A stretch of DNA of 64,000 nucleotides, taken from BOG-908 sp965198855. Its GTDB lineage: Bacteria > Pseudomonadota > Alphaproteobacteria > Acetobacterales > Acetobacteraceae. A program made the translations under genes and the position numbers. Position 1 is the first letter of the stretch; each line of letters starts with the position of its first letter. Where the stretch lies: assembly GCA_965198855.1 (NCBI GenBank), contig CBDAPZ010000002.1, positions 1,426,001 to 1,490,000 on the forward strand, read 5' to 3'. The notes beneath the pieces were generated by a model that saw only the letters and a list, made by a program, of their open reading frames with translations, did no database searches and was not told the origin of the DNA. Positions 8,878-17,090 of the stretch are shown here, in pieces.

Positions 8878-9044
8878 GTGGGCACCCCGATCTGGTTGAC
8901 TGTCTTTATTTGGTCAAGAACGGGGTGCCGTTCGATGTGGCCTTTGCGCTGCCTGTTGATGAGCGATTGGCCTGGGTGGTGGCGATGGGCCGCTTCGAGG
9001 GGCTCGATTACGATTGGAGCACGCGGCGTTGGAAGAAGGCATGA
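8530..9044 (+). CDS. Tail assembly chaperone GT fusion by -1 frameshift
   Basis: If ribosomes slip back one base at 8868-8874, translation continues in a frame open to TGA 9042-9044, adding 56 residues for a total of 171. The added part (HPDLVDCLYLVKNGVPFD, then LAWVVAMGRFEGLDYDW) is clearly protein-like and ends in a basic tail. The T domain in phage lambda recruits tail tube protein to the tape measure. There is no ordinary start for this part, which supports the frameshift. A nucleotide join is needed in any formal annotation because the frame changes at 8874. Confidence 0.75.
8868..8874 (+). other. -1 slippery heptamer GGGAAAC
   Basis: In the gpG-like frame the bases read G GGA AAC, directly before the TGA stop at 8875. 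This is a classic X XXY YYZ slippery site; a -1 slip enters the open downstream frame. Lambda uses GGGAAAG at the same place. Confidence 0.82.
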
Positions 9045-9304
9045 AGGACGCGCTGCTTCAGGCGGGGGAGCGGCTGGCCGAGGCGATGCGTGTCGGGCTT
9101 TCGGCGGAGGGATTGCCGGGCGAGGTTTGTTTGATTGTCGAGGATGGCCGGGTGGTGGTGGCGAGCCGTTCAGCGATGGTGCGGAAGGCTGAGTTTGGGT
9201 CGGCGGGGGTGCAGCCGCGCGCGGTGATGGAGGGCGCGGCACGGGCGGCGGTTGGGCATGTTGTGCGCAGGCTTGCGCAGGATCTGAAAGGTTTCGTGAA
9301 ATGA
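9041..9304 (+). CDS. Small phage tail-region protein, unknown
   Basis: An 87-residue, mostly helical protein starting at ATG 9041, which overlaps the stop of the GT fusion by 4 bases (ATGA). Its own stop overlaps the following start at 9301 (ATGATCG). The tight coupling on both sides supports a real gene. It contains a short beta-hairpin-like VCLIVEDGRVVVASR stretch. The family is not recognised; it lies before the tape-measure-like gene. Confidence 0.6.
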   Translation: MKDALLQAGERLAEAMRVGLSAEGLPGEVCLIVEDGRVVVASRSAMVRKAEFGSAGVQPRAVMEGAARAAVGHVVRRLAQDLKGFVK

Positions 9305-10650
9305 TCGAAGCTTTCGAGATCGGAGTGTCGTTGGCGTTGCAGGATGGGGTTTCGGACGCTATCGGGCAGGCGCGGCGTGATGTGGCTGCACTGGAACATG
9401 CGGTGCGGGAGAGTGGTGTTTCGTTGCGGTCGTTGCGTGAGGTGGGAGCTCGGTCTGCTTCGGTGTCGTTCGGGGAGCGGCGCATGGGGGCGGCGGAGCG
9501 GCCGATGAGGCGTGCTGCGCAGGAGGTGGGACCGCGTGTGGAGATGGAGGAGGTGCTGCCGCGCTTGGAGGCGCAGGGGGCGCCTCGTGGGGATGTGGCA
9601 GTGCCTCGGTTGGAGGTGAGGGTGCCGCCGGCTCCGGATGAGGCGGTGGTGCGGGTGGAGAAGGCTGTGGCAGCGCCGTTGGAGGGTGCTGCAGCACCTC
9701 GAGCGGTGACGGCAGAAGCGCCACAGGTTGCGACGGAGGCGGCGCCTCGTATCCCGAATGATGTGGGGGTGTGGCCGGCGCCGGAGGCGTTTGGGGAAGC
9801 TGCGCCTTTGCAAGAAAGCGCGCCATTGTCACACGCTGGGGATGCGTCGGATGTGCGTGCGCAGACACCGCGCCCGGACACGGTGTCATATGCCCCCTTT
9901 ACGAGGGCGCCGGCAGAGCGACCGGGCGAGACCTTGGAGCCTGCAGGTGCTTTTGTGAGAGCTCCGATTGCCGCGGCGCAATTGGTGCCCCTGGAAGATG
10001 CAGGGCAGGTTCATGCCCCCCTGGAGGTCGCTCTGCGGGCGGACGATCGCGATGTCGAAGATGGGGCTAGCGCTCATGCAATTATGCCTGTCGCGACATT
10101 GAGGGATGTCTGGGAGGCCGAGCCGCAAACGCAGTTTGGCGCGGCGCTGATGCCTGCCGCTCCGGCGATGCGGGAGGCGGCGGCACTGCAAAATGTTCCG
10201 AAGGCGGAGGAGAGCACTGCACCGCGACCTGTGACCGAGAAGGCGTTTGCGCGGCAGATTACCTTGATGAACGCACTGCGTCTTTCAGGCGGTTCAGCTG
10301 CTGTGAGACAGGATGAAGACGATACTGGGACGAATGGTGACGATGTTGTTGCGCCCTATGATGAGTTGCTGAAGCGCGAGTCTGCACCGTCCGCTGTTTC
10401 GTCGCCTATGGTTCGTCCTCGTGCGCCGCAAGCGGGTGCTGCGGCGCCTGATGCGAAAGAGAAGACGACCGAGCAGGCAGGCGCAAAGGTTGCCGGGCCG
10501 CATGAGGGTGATGTGTTCCTTGACGGGATGCTGGTGGGACGATGGATGTCGCGGTTCTTGAACCGTGAGGCGGAACGGGCGAGTGCCGGGCCTACTGGAT
10601 TCGATGCACGTCGCGGACGATTGCTGCCTGGCGTGACGGTGGGGGGCTGA
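9301..10650 (+). CDS. Tape-measure-like protein, short and low complexity
   Basis: A 449-residue protein in the slot after the GT chaperone where the tape measure protein is normally found. It starts with a helical segment (DGVSDAIGQARRDVAALEHAV) like phage tape-measure N termini, then becomes rich in Ala, Pro, Glu, Val and Arg with repetitive EAAP/VPRLE-like units from residue 60 to 240. I see no long hydrophobic segment and no lytic domain, both common in tape measures. If it is one, the tail would be short, since tail length scales with this protein. It could instead be a degraded or specialised gene. Confidence 0.5.
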   Translation: MIEAFEIGVSLALQDGVSDAIGQARRDVAALEHAVRESGVSLRSLREVGARSASVSFGERRMGAAERPMRRAAQEVGPRVEMEEVLPRLEAQGAPRGDVAVPRLEVRVPPAPDEAVVRVEKAVAAPLEGAAAPRAVTAEAPQVATEAAPRIPNDVGVWPAPEAFGEAAPLQESAPLSHAGDASDVRAQTPRPDTVSYAPFTRAPAERPGETLEPAGAFVRAPIAAAQLVPLEDAGQVHAPLEVALRADDRDVEDGASAHAIMPVATLRDVWEAEPQTQFGAALMPAAPAMREAAALQNVPKAEESTAPRPVTEKAFARQITLMNALRLSGGSAAVRQDEDDTGTNGDDVVAPYDELLKRESAPSAVSSPMVRPRAPQAGAAAPDAKEKTTEQAGAKVAGPHEGDVFLDGMLVGRWMSRFLNREAERASAGPTGFDARRGRLLPGVTVGG

Positions 10651-11330
10651 TGGCTGTTCTGAACCTTGGCGGCATGGCCTTCGACGATTTTGAAGTGCCA
10701 GGCCGTATGCTGTTCGGCGGTGCGCAACAGCTTGCCGTGCATAGGTTGATCGGTGGCATGCGCGTGATCGATGCGATGGGGCGCGATGACGCGGCGGTGC
10801 GGTGGTCGGGCGTGTTTTCGGGGGGTGATGCGGGCACGCGTGCTCGTATGCTCGATGCGATGCGTGCGGCAGGGGCAATGCTGAGCCTGACGTGGGATGC
10901 GTTTTGCTACAACGTGGTGATTGAAAGGTTGGAGCTGGATTTTCGTAATCCCTGGTGGATACCTTACCATGTTAGCTGCGCTGTCGTTGTGGATACGGCA
11001 CAGAATGTTGTGGCACGCTTCGTCGATTTGGCGGGTAGCATTGCTGATGACCTGACATCCGCTTCATCATTTACCGACGTTGCTACGGCCATCACCGCGA
11101 TTTCTGTCCCAGATGCCTTGACGCGGGGGAACGGCGATTATGAGGCGGCCACGGTGGCCTTGTCGAATGTGCAGGGCGCTCTCACGCAAGGGATAGGCTC
11201 GGCGCAAGGCGCACTTGGTTCTACGGATCTGGCTACGGTGGTGAGCGCTTCCGGAACGCTGGCGCAGCTTTGTGCAGCGCGTGGTTATGTCGGACGGTCG
11301 GCTGCCAACCTGGTGAATGCGGGGATGTGA
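10650..11330 (+). CDS. Baseplate/tail hub protein, gpU- or circularisation-protein-like
   Basis: A 226-residue protein following the tape-measure slot and preceding a LysM-type gpX gene. The N-terminal 110 residues (LGGMAFDDFEVP, GGAQQLAVHRLIGG, then a DAAVRWSGVFSG strand) resemble the N-terminal domain of Mu-type DNA circularisation/tail proteins and P2 gpU. That domain helps attach the hub to the tail tube. The C-terminal half is helical and less conserved in style. The stop overlaps the next ATG (TGATG). Confidence 0.6.
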   Translation: MAVLNLGGMAFDDFEVPGRMLFGGAQQLAVHRLIGGMRVIDAMGRDDAAVRWSGVFSGGDAGTRARMLDAMRAAGAMLSLTWDAFCYNVVIERLELDFRNPWWIPYHVSCAVVVDTAQNVVARFVDLAGSIADDLTSASSFTDVATAITAISVPDALTRGNGDYEAATVALSNVQGALTQGIGSAQGALGSTDLATVVSASGTLAQLCAARGYVGRSAANLVNAGM

Positions 11331-11515
11331 TGAAGACTATCATGGTGACGGGCGGCAACCTGTTTCAGATCGCGGCGCAGTATCTGGGAGATGCGACACA
11401 GTGGATTCGCATCGCACAACTGAATGACATTACTGATCCTTGGCTGACCGGGCTGATGACGTTGACGCTGCCTGATCTGGATGCTTCGGCTGGGGGCGGT
11501 ATTGGCCAGCAATGA
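11330..11515 (+). CDS. Tail protein X-like LysM protein
   Basis: A 61-residue protein beginning at ATG 11330, coupled to the previous stop. It shows a single LysM fold: GGNLFQIAAQYLGDATQW, then IAQLNDITDPWL and a final TLTLPDL. This matches P2 gpX, a small baseplate hub protein. Its 3' end overlaps the start of the gpD-like gene by 35 bases. Length and neighbours fit well. Confidence 0.75.
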   Translation: MKTIMVTGGNLFQIAAQYLGDATQWIRIAQLNDITDPWLTGLMTLTLPDLDASAGGGIGQQ

Positions 11516-12512
11516 TGTTCGCGCACCCGCACTTGCTGTGTTCGCGGACGGGGCATTGGTGCCCGGTGTTCTCGATGTGGAAGTCAGCAGCAGCAGCTAT
11601 CTCGCAGCGGACCGATATCGTCTGCGGGTATCGCTGACGGCTTCGGGCTACCAGATCTGGTCGGCCGATCAGATCGAGCTCGACGTGCGCATGGGGCTGG
11701 ATGGCGCGTGGGAGAGCATGATTATCGGACCGGTGGATAGGGTGGATGTTGATGCCGCACGCGGTGAAGTGCTGGTTGAGGGACGTGATCTGACGTCCAG
11801 GTTCATTGAGGCGCGGACACAGGAGACTTTCGAGAACCAGACATCGAGCATGATTGCTACGACGCTGGCGACGCGGCGTGGGCTGGTGCCGAACGTGACG
11901 GCGACGAGCACGCTTGTGGGACGCAGTTTTCAGAATGATCATGCGCGGACGACGCTGGATCAACATGCCAAGGTGACGACGGAATGGGATCTGCTGATCA
12001 GGCTTGCCGAGCAGGAAGGATTTGATGTCTGGGTCAGCGGGCAGAACTTGAACTTTGGACCCGTCGATCAGGGAGTGCCGGCCGCTGTGGTGACCCCACA
12101 GGATTGTATCTCGATGCGGCTAAAGCGGTCGCTGCCGCTGAGCGGAGGATTGTCCGTTGCGGTGAAGAGCTGGGATTGCCGGGGAACGCAGGCTGTCATC
12201 CAGTCTGCCAGCAGTCGTGGGATCACCGGCGGAACACCGGATTATATAGTCTTGAAGCCGAACATGACGGCGGACGCGGCGCAGACACTGGCGCAGCGCA
12301 TACTTGCGCAGATGTCGCAGCAGGAGCGGTGCATTTCGATCGACATGCCTGGAGATCTGACCACATTGCCACGTGGGTCTTTGTCGGTGGCGGATACGGG
12401 CACGGATTTCGATGGATTGTATGTGATTACGGCAGTGGAACGGCGGATGTCGTTCCATGAAGGCTTTACACAAAGTCTGGAGGCCAGGTTACCGCCATGG
12501 ACGGATTTCTAA
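11481..12512 (+). CDS. Baseplate hub protein gpD-like (late control D)
   Basis: A 343-residue protein in the gpD (Mu gp44-like) slot between gpX and gpV genes. The opening region APALAVFADGALVPGVLDVEV and the SLTASGYQIW segment are typical of late-control-D-type hub proteins that form the ring capping the tail tube. Start ATG 11481 overlaps gpX; TTG 11502 is an alternative. Its stop overlaps the gpV-like gene by 16 bases. Confidence 0.75.
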   Translation: MLRLGAVLASNDVRAPALAVFADGALVPGVLDVEVSSSSYLAADRYRLRVSLTASGYQIWSADQIELDVRMGLDGAWESMIIGPVDRVDVDAARGEVLVEGRDLTSRFIEARTQETFENQTSSMIATTLATRRGLVPNVTATSTLVGRSFQNDHARTTLDQHAKVTTEWDLLIRLAEQEGFDVWVSGQNLNFGPVDQGVPAAVVTPQDCISMRLKRSLPLSGGLSVAVKSWDCRGTQAVIQSASSRGITGGTPDYIVLKPNMTADAAQTLAQRILAQMSQQERCISIDMPGDLTTLPRGSLSVADTGTDFDGLYVITAVERRMSFHEGFTQSLEARLPPWTDF

Positions 12513-13021
12513 ATCTGCTGAAGGGGCATGCATCGCAACTGGATCAAGGCTGGGCACAGCCGCGGCTAGGGGTGGTCAGTTCGGTGGATCCGGCGACCTT
12601 TACGGCGCGGGTGACGGTGCAGCCGGAAGGGGTGCTTTCCGGCTGGTTGCCGATTGCAGCGCCCTGGGTAGGGGCGGGGTGGGGGATGGCGTGTCCGCCC
12701 TCGCCCGGCGACCAGGTTTTGTTGCTGTGGCAGGAGGGCGATGCAGAGCACGGCATTGTTGTGTGCCGGTTGTGGTCGAACACTGCAGCCACGCCTGGTG
12801 CGCCGGTAGGTGAGCTTTGGTTAGTGCATAAGACGGGTAGTTTTCTGAAGCTGCATAATGATGGATCTATCGAGAGCCAGGCGCAGACATGGACGCATCA
12901 TGGCGATCTGCGCGTGACGGGCAATGTGTTTGATTCGTATAATTCGCTTGCGGATCTACGCCAGCATTACAATGAGCATGTTCATCCTCCCGGCGACGCG
13001 GCGGCGTCCCCGATTGATTAG
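12497..13021 (+). CDS. Baseplate assembly protein V-like (tail spike tip)
   Basis: A 174-residue gpV-like protein with an OB-type domain at residues 20-95 (RLGVVSSVDPATFTARVTV, PWVGAGWGMACPPSPGDQVLLLW) and a C-terminal region carrying HVHPPG near the end. This matches the cell-puncturing spike of P2-like and Mu-like baseplates, in which histidines bind a metal ion at the tip. It lies between hub and gpW genes, as expected. Confidence 0.82.
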   Translation: MDGFLNLLKGHASQLDQGWAQPRLGVVSSVDPATFTARVTVQPEGVLSGWLPIAAPWVGAGWGMACPPSPGDQVLLLWQEGDAEHGIVVCRLWSNTAATPGAPVGELWLVHKTGSFLKLHNDGSIESQAQTWTHHGDLRVTGNVFDSYNSLADLRQHYNEHVHPPGDAAASPID

Positions 13022-13047
13022 GCAGAGGGCGCTTTGGGAGGTGGGAC

Positions 13048-13416
13048 ATGCAAGATGCTGCATTGCTTTGGGGAGGCGATCTCTCGGCTACCCTGACGGG
13101 TGATCTGGAACTTGCGAGCGGCACGACTCTGGGCCAGCAGCGTGTGCTGAGGCGATTACTGACGAATCCCGGCGACTATATCTGGCACCTTCAATACGGC
13201 GCCGGACTTGCGCAGTTCGTTGGGCGACCCTGCAACGTTGCCGACATCAACGCTACGATCAGGAGCCAGATCTTCATGGAAACTTCAGTGGCCCGGCTGC
13301 CTGAGCCCATTATCGAAGTCCAGAACAATCATAATGGAAGCGTGTATGTTTATATACGCTACGCCGATACGACGACTGGCGCGACGCAGATATTGGCTTT
13401 TTCGGTGAGCGCCTGA
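13048..13416 (+). CDS. Baseplate wedge protein W-like (gp25 family)
   Basis: A 122-residue protein with the GPW/gp25 pattern: LLTNPGDYIWHLQYGAGL followed by a helix and beta strands. These proteins join the baseplate wedge to the sheath. Position before the gpJ-like gene is standard. An AGGTGGGAC ribosome site precedes ATG 13048. Confidence 0.82.
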   Translation: MQDAALLWGGDLSATLTGDLELASGTTLGQQRVLRRLLTNPGDYIWHLQYGAGLAQFVGRPCNVADINATIRSQIFMETSVARLPEPIIEVQNNHNGSVYVYIRYADTTTGATQILAFSVSA

Positions 13417-13417
13417 C

Positions 13418-14542
13418 ATGATCCTGCCATTGCAGAATTTCACGACGCTGGTGCAGAACATGGCCGCCGGCGTGCAGGGAAGTGCTGCCCAACTTATCGA
13501 TCTATCTGTTGGCAGCGTGCTGCGGGCGCTGCTCGAGGCGTGCGCGTCGGTGGCGCTATGGATGCAGTGGCTGATCCTGCAAGTGCTCTCGATGACACGT
13601 GCTGCCACGAGCAGTGGTGCGGACCTGGATAGTTGGATGGCGGATTTCTCGCTGACACGGCTGCCGGGCGCGCAAGCGGTGGGACAGGTGACGTTCGCGC
13701 GTTACACTGTCGGGGACACCGCCGTCACAATACCGGTGGGGACTACGGTTGCGACAAATGATGGCACGCAAAGCTTTGCCGTGGTCGCGCAGACAAGCAA
13801 CCCTGCGTGGAATGGGAGCACCGGGTTCGTTTTGGCGCCAAACGGTGCAAGCGTTATGGTGCCCGTGCAGGCGATCTCGCCCGGTCTTGGTGGAAACGTT
13901 TTGCCCGGTGCGATTGGATTGCTGACGACCGCGGTTGCGGGCATCGATACCGTGTCCAACGCGATCATTTTCAGCGGCGGTGTCGATGCGGAGAGCGATG
14001 CGGCCTTTCGTTCAAGGTTTCAGCTCTACATCAATAGCCGTTCACTTGCCACGGCAGGTGCCGTGGAGTTTGCCGTTGCTTCGGTGCAGCAGGGGCTGCG
14101 CTACGCAGTGTTGGAGAATGTGGATACCTTGGGGAATGCGCTGCCGGGCAATTTTTGCGTGGTGGTCGATGATGGCACGGGCGAGCCACCGGACTCGGTG
14201 CTGGCGGGCGTGAGTACGGCCGTCGAAGCGGTCAGACCGATCGGCACGACCTATTCTGTCCGCGGGCCGAGCGTCATTGATGTGAGCGTGGCAATGAGTG
14301 CTGCCATCTCCAACACGCAAAATGCGGCTGCGATCGCACTTTCCATACAGCAGAATGTGTTGACCTGGATTGCTGGCTTGCCTATTGGCGGCACGTTGGC
14401 GGTGTCGAAGATCGAGGCCCTGGCGCATGGTACCGATCCCTCGGTTGTCAGCGTGACGGGGACGACGATCAACAATGCGACGCGTGACGTGACAGCGCCC
14501 GATAATGGCGTGCTTGTGCCAATTGCTGTGATGGTGAACTGA
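13418..14542 (+). CDS. Baseplate J-like protein (gp47 family)
   Basis: A 374-residue baseplate J protein. It has the typical opening (SAAQLIDLSVGSVLRALLEA), the SGADLDSWMADFSLTRLPG segment, and the central GGVDAESDAAFRSRFQLYI signature of the family. It builds the baseplate arms together with gpW and gpI. It starts one base after the gpW stop region and is followed at one base by gpI. Confidence 0.9.
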   Translation: MILPLQNFTTLVQNMAAGVQGSAAQLIDLSVGSVLRALLEACASVALWMQWLILQVLSMTRAATSSGADLDSWMADFSLTRLPGAQAVGQVTFARYTVGDTAVTIPVGTTVATNDGTQSFAVVAQTSNPAWNGSTGFVLAPNGASVMVPVQAISPGLGGNVLPGAIGLLTTAVAGIDTVSNAIIFSGGVDAESDAAFRSRFQLYINSRSLATAGAVEFAVASVQQGLRYAVLENVDTLGNALPGNFCVVVDDGTGEPPDSVLAGVSTAVEAVRPIGTTYSVRGPSVIDVSVAMSAAISNTQNAAAIALSIQQNVLTWIAGLPIGGTLAVSKIEALAHGTDPSVVSVTGTTINNATRDVTAPDNGVLVPIAVMVN

Positions 14543-14543
14543 A

Positions 14544-15203
14544 ATGATCGGTGACGTTGCCGATTTTCTGCGTCGCATGATCATGGTTCTGCCGAGTCGC
14601 TGGTTCTCGGATCCTGCGCCAGCCGGACAAACGCCGACCTTGCTGCAAGCTTTGCTGTCAGGCTTCGGGTTCGCATGGTCGCAAATATACGCGTTGGTGA
14701 CGCAAGTTGAACTGCTTTCCCGGTTGGCCACGGTGTTCGGGTTGTTTCTGGACTTGGCCAGCGTTGACTTTTTCGGTTCCGGGTTGCCTCGCAGGCCGGG
14801 CGAGCCTGACTCGCTCTTTCGGGCGCGGATACGGCAAGAGCTGCTGCGGCCACGGGCAACGCGATCGGCGCTTAGCCTGGTCTTGTCGCAATTGACAGGG
14901 CAGTTGCCGGGTATATTCGAGCCGATACGACCGGCGGATACCGGCGGTTATAATGTCGGCGGCGTCGGCTACTCGGTAGCTGGCGGATGGGGAAATCTGG
15001 GCTTGCGGCACGCCAGCTTCGTGACGGTGCAGCGGCCGATCGGTGTGGGGATACCGCTGCTCGCCGGCTATGGAACCGGCGGTTACCGGTATTATGGCGA
15101 TGCCTCCATGGTTGCAACACCTGTGACCGACTCCGACATATTCGCCATCATTGTCGGTGTGCTTCCCGCGGGTCACACTGCGTGGGTGCGGATAAAAGGT
15201 TGA
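14544..15203 (+). CDS. Tail protein I-like
   Basis: A 219-residue protein after gpJ, matching the DUF2313/gpI slot that joins baseplate to tail fibres. It has a helical N-terminal part (residues 1-110, with RRPGEPDSLFRARIRQELL) and a Gly/Tyr-rich C-terminal part (VGGVGYSVAGGWGN). The ATG at 14544 is one base after the gpJ stop. The gpI call is by gene order plus the LFRARIRQE segment. Confidence 0.72.
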   Translation: MIGDVADFLRRMIMVLPSRWFSDPAPAGQTPTLLQALLSGFGFAWSQIYALVTQVELLSRLATVFGLFLDLASVDFFGSGLPRRPGEPDSLFRARIRQELLRPRATRSALSLVLSQLTGQLPGIFEPIRPADTGGYNVGGVGYSVAGGWGNLGLRHASFVTVQRPIGVGIPLLAGYGTGGYRYYGDASMVATPVTDSDIFAIIVGVLPAGHTAWVRIKG

Positions 15204-15285
15204 TGACGTGACAGCATGAATTGCTGTCTTGCCGCTTTTACATTGAATTCTGCGGCACGTGCTTGGAATGGAAGGGTCTCCAGAC

Positions 15286-16530
15286 ATGGACAGACAAATC
15301 GTCTATCCCGGAAGCATACCGCTCGACACCGATCTGCTGAGCATGCAGCGCAATGTCATGGTAGCGATGGGTTATCTGGCGCAGGCGACACTGGGTAATA
15401 CCACGATTGCCGATGGTCTTGCCTGCACGCCTACCTCGCCGGCATCGCTCTCCATCGCTATTGGTCCAGGCAGCATAACGCAATTCGGTGTCGTCGACTC
15501 GGAACCGTTCGGATCGCTTGCGGCCCTGGCAGATCCGCTTGTGCGGATCGGGGTGAACCTTGATCCGACGACGTTTACGCTGACGCCGCCTACGGTGCCT
15601 GGGCAATCCATCAATTATCTGGTGGAAGCGAGCCTGTTGGAAGTGGATGCGACGCCGGTGGTGCTGCCGTACTATAATGCGGCAAATCCTGGGCAGCCTT
15701 ATAGTGGGCCGAACAACACCGGTGTGGCGCAGGCAACGCAACGGACGCAGAGCGTGCAATTGCAGATCAAGGCCGGCGTTCCCGCAACCACGGGGCAGCA
15801 GACTACGCCGGCGGTAGATGCAGGCTGGGCGGCGCTTTACGTTATTGGCGTGCCGGCTGGTGCGACTGCGATTACCGCGCAGAACATTTTTGTCTCGGAT
15901 CTGGCACCCTTTATTTTTTGGAAATTGCCGCAGCTTACGCCGGGCACTCATAACTTGGCGGTGTTCGAACCGACGACACAGGGTGGCTGGCAGGTACCCG
16001 TCGGGGTGAGCGGTGTGAAAGTGCGTGTGTGGGGCGGCGGCGGCGCCGGTGGCAATGGTGTCAACGCTGGCGGCGGCGGCGGTGCAGGTGGCGGTTATAG
16101 CGAGGGTTTTTATGCCGTGTCACCCGGGGAGATCTTTGCGGTGATTGTCGGAAATGGCGGTGTAGGGGCAGGATCGAGCGGCGGTAGTTCGAGTTTTGGT
16201 AGCGCCGCCTCTGCGACGGGCGGGCAATCGGGGGCGAATGGCGGCTCGGATGGGGCGGGACTAGGCGCAGGAAATGCCGGTGCGGGCGTCGGTTCGGGGT
16301 TGACGGTCTCGGGCGGATTTGGTGGTAGCGCCTTCGGCGCTTCGGAAAATTGGCTGAGCGGTGCAGGGGGTGGTGCCTTTTGCGGCGCGGGCGCGCAATC
16401 CGTCAGTGGCGTGCAAACGGCGGCCATTTCGGGGCTTACCGGTGTAGCGCCCGGTGCGGGCGGTTCGGGTGGTGTGGGATCAGGATTGGGCGGCAATGGC
16501 GGGCCGGGGCTTGTGCTGATCGAGTGGTAG
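15286..16530 (+). CDS. Glycine-rich tail fibre protein
   Basis: A 414-residue fibre-type protein. The first 250 residues form a base-proximal region with many beta strands; from about residue 245 it turns into runs of glycine (GGGGAGGNGVNAGGGGG and similar), like the receptor-binding glycine-rich tips of phage tails. I chose ATG 15286 rather than 15259 as the start because MDRQIVYPGS looks like a fibre N terminus. It follows gpI, the usual place. Confidence 0.72.
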   Translation: MDRQIVYPGSIPLDTDLLSMQRNVMVAMGYLAQATLGNTTIADGLACTPTSPASLSIAIGPGSITQFGVVDSEPFGSLAALADPLVRIGVNLDPTTFTLTPPTVPGQSINYLVEASLLEVDATPVVLPYYNAANPGQPYSGPNNTGVAQATQRTQSVQLQIKAGVPATTGQQTTPAVDAGWAALYVIGVPAGATAITAQNIFVSDLAPFIFWKLPQLTPGTHNLAVFEPTTQGGWQVPVGVSGVKVRVWGGGGAGGNGVNAGGGGGAGGGYSEGFYAVSPGEIFAVIVGNGGVGAGSSGGSSSFGSAASATGGQSGANGGSDGAGLGAGNAGAGVGSGLTVSGGFGGSAFGASENWLSGAGGGAFCGAGAQSVSGVQTAAISGLTGVAPGAGGSGGVGSGLGGNGGPGLVLIEW

Positions 16531-16579
16531 GCGTGCCGAGCCATGAATGTCGCTCTGTACCATTGATGAGGGGGAATTG

Positions 16580-17065
16580 ATGTCGACACCGGCAACGCAT
16601 ACTTGGCAGCCGACGACGGCAAGAACCGTGGTGGTCGAGGGGTTTGGTCCGTATCCACCGGGTGTTTTGCAAACACAACCACCGGCGTTGATATGGCCGG
16701 TCAAGGATCCGGGCGATGTGCTGGACTATGTTTTCAACGTGTCCGATGCTCTGGCTGGAAACGATGGCGATGCCATTGCGACCCTGGATGTAAGTATATC
16801 GCCGAATGATTCGGGCGATCTGACACTTCATTCATCGAGCGCCGATGGTGATCTTGCCATATTATGGCTCTCGGGTGGTGTTGCCGGCACGACCTACGCG
16901 GTGACGGTGGTCGTAGGGACGGATAGCGGGCGTATTTTCTCCCGCACCGTATCGTTGCCGGTTGCCGCCCTCGCGACACCATCAAGTTCTGCAAGCAACG
17001 TCATTACCGATCAGGCAGGGGCACCGATCACTAATCAAGCCGGTGCCGCGCTGACGACGAGCTGA
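16580..17065 (+). CDS. Fibre-tail adaptor-like protein
   Basis: A 161-residue protein between the glycine-rich fibre and the tailspike. It has an immunoglobulin-like beta make-up (DPGDVLDYVFNVSDALAG, LDVSISPNDSGDLTL, RTVSLPV) and ends in short repeated NVITDQAG/PITNQAG units. Such a fold suits a linker joining a fibre to the baseplate. ATG 16580 has a GAGGGGG ribosome site; an upstream GTG/ATG at 16547 is less likely. Function is inferred. Confidence 0.55.
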   Translation: MSTPATHTWQPTTARTVVVEGFGPYPPGVLQTQPPALIWPVKDPGDVLDYVFNVSDALAGNDGDAIATLDVSISPNDSGDLTLHSSSADGDLAILWLSGGVAGTTYAVTVVVGTDSGRIFSRTVSLPVAALATPSSSASNVITDQAGAPITNQAGAALTTS

Positions 17066-17090
17066 TCAGACATTTAGAGACGAGGCATCG

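Noticed and set aside
8878..9192. Plus-strand frame starting with GTG 8878 right after the gpG-like stop
   Set aside because: The -1 frame at 8874-9044 is the protein-like one; this frame is Trp/Arg-rich and looks like a shadow.
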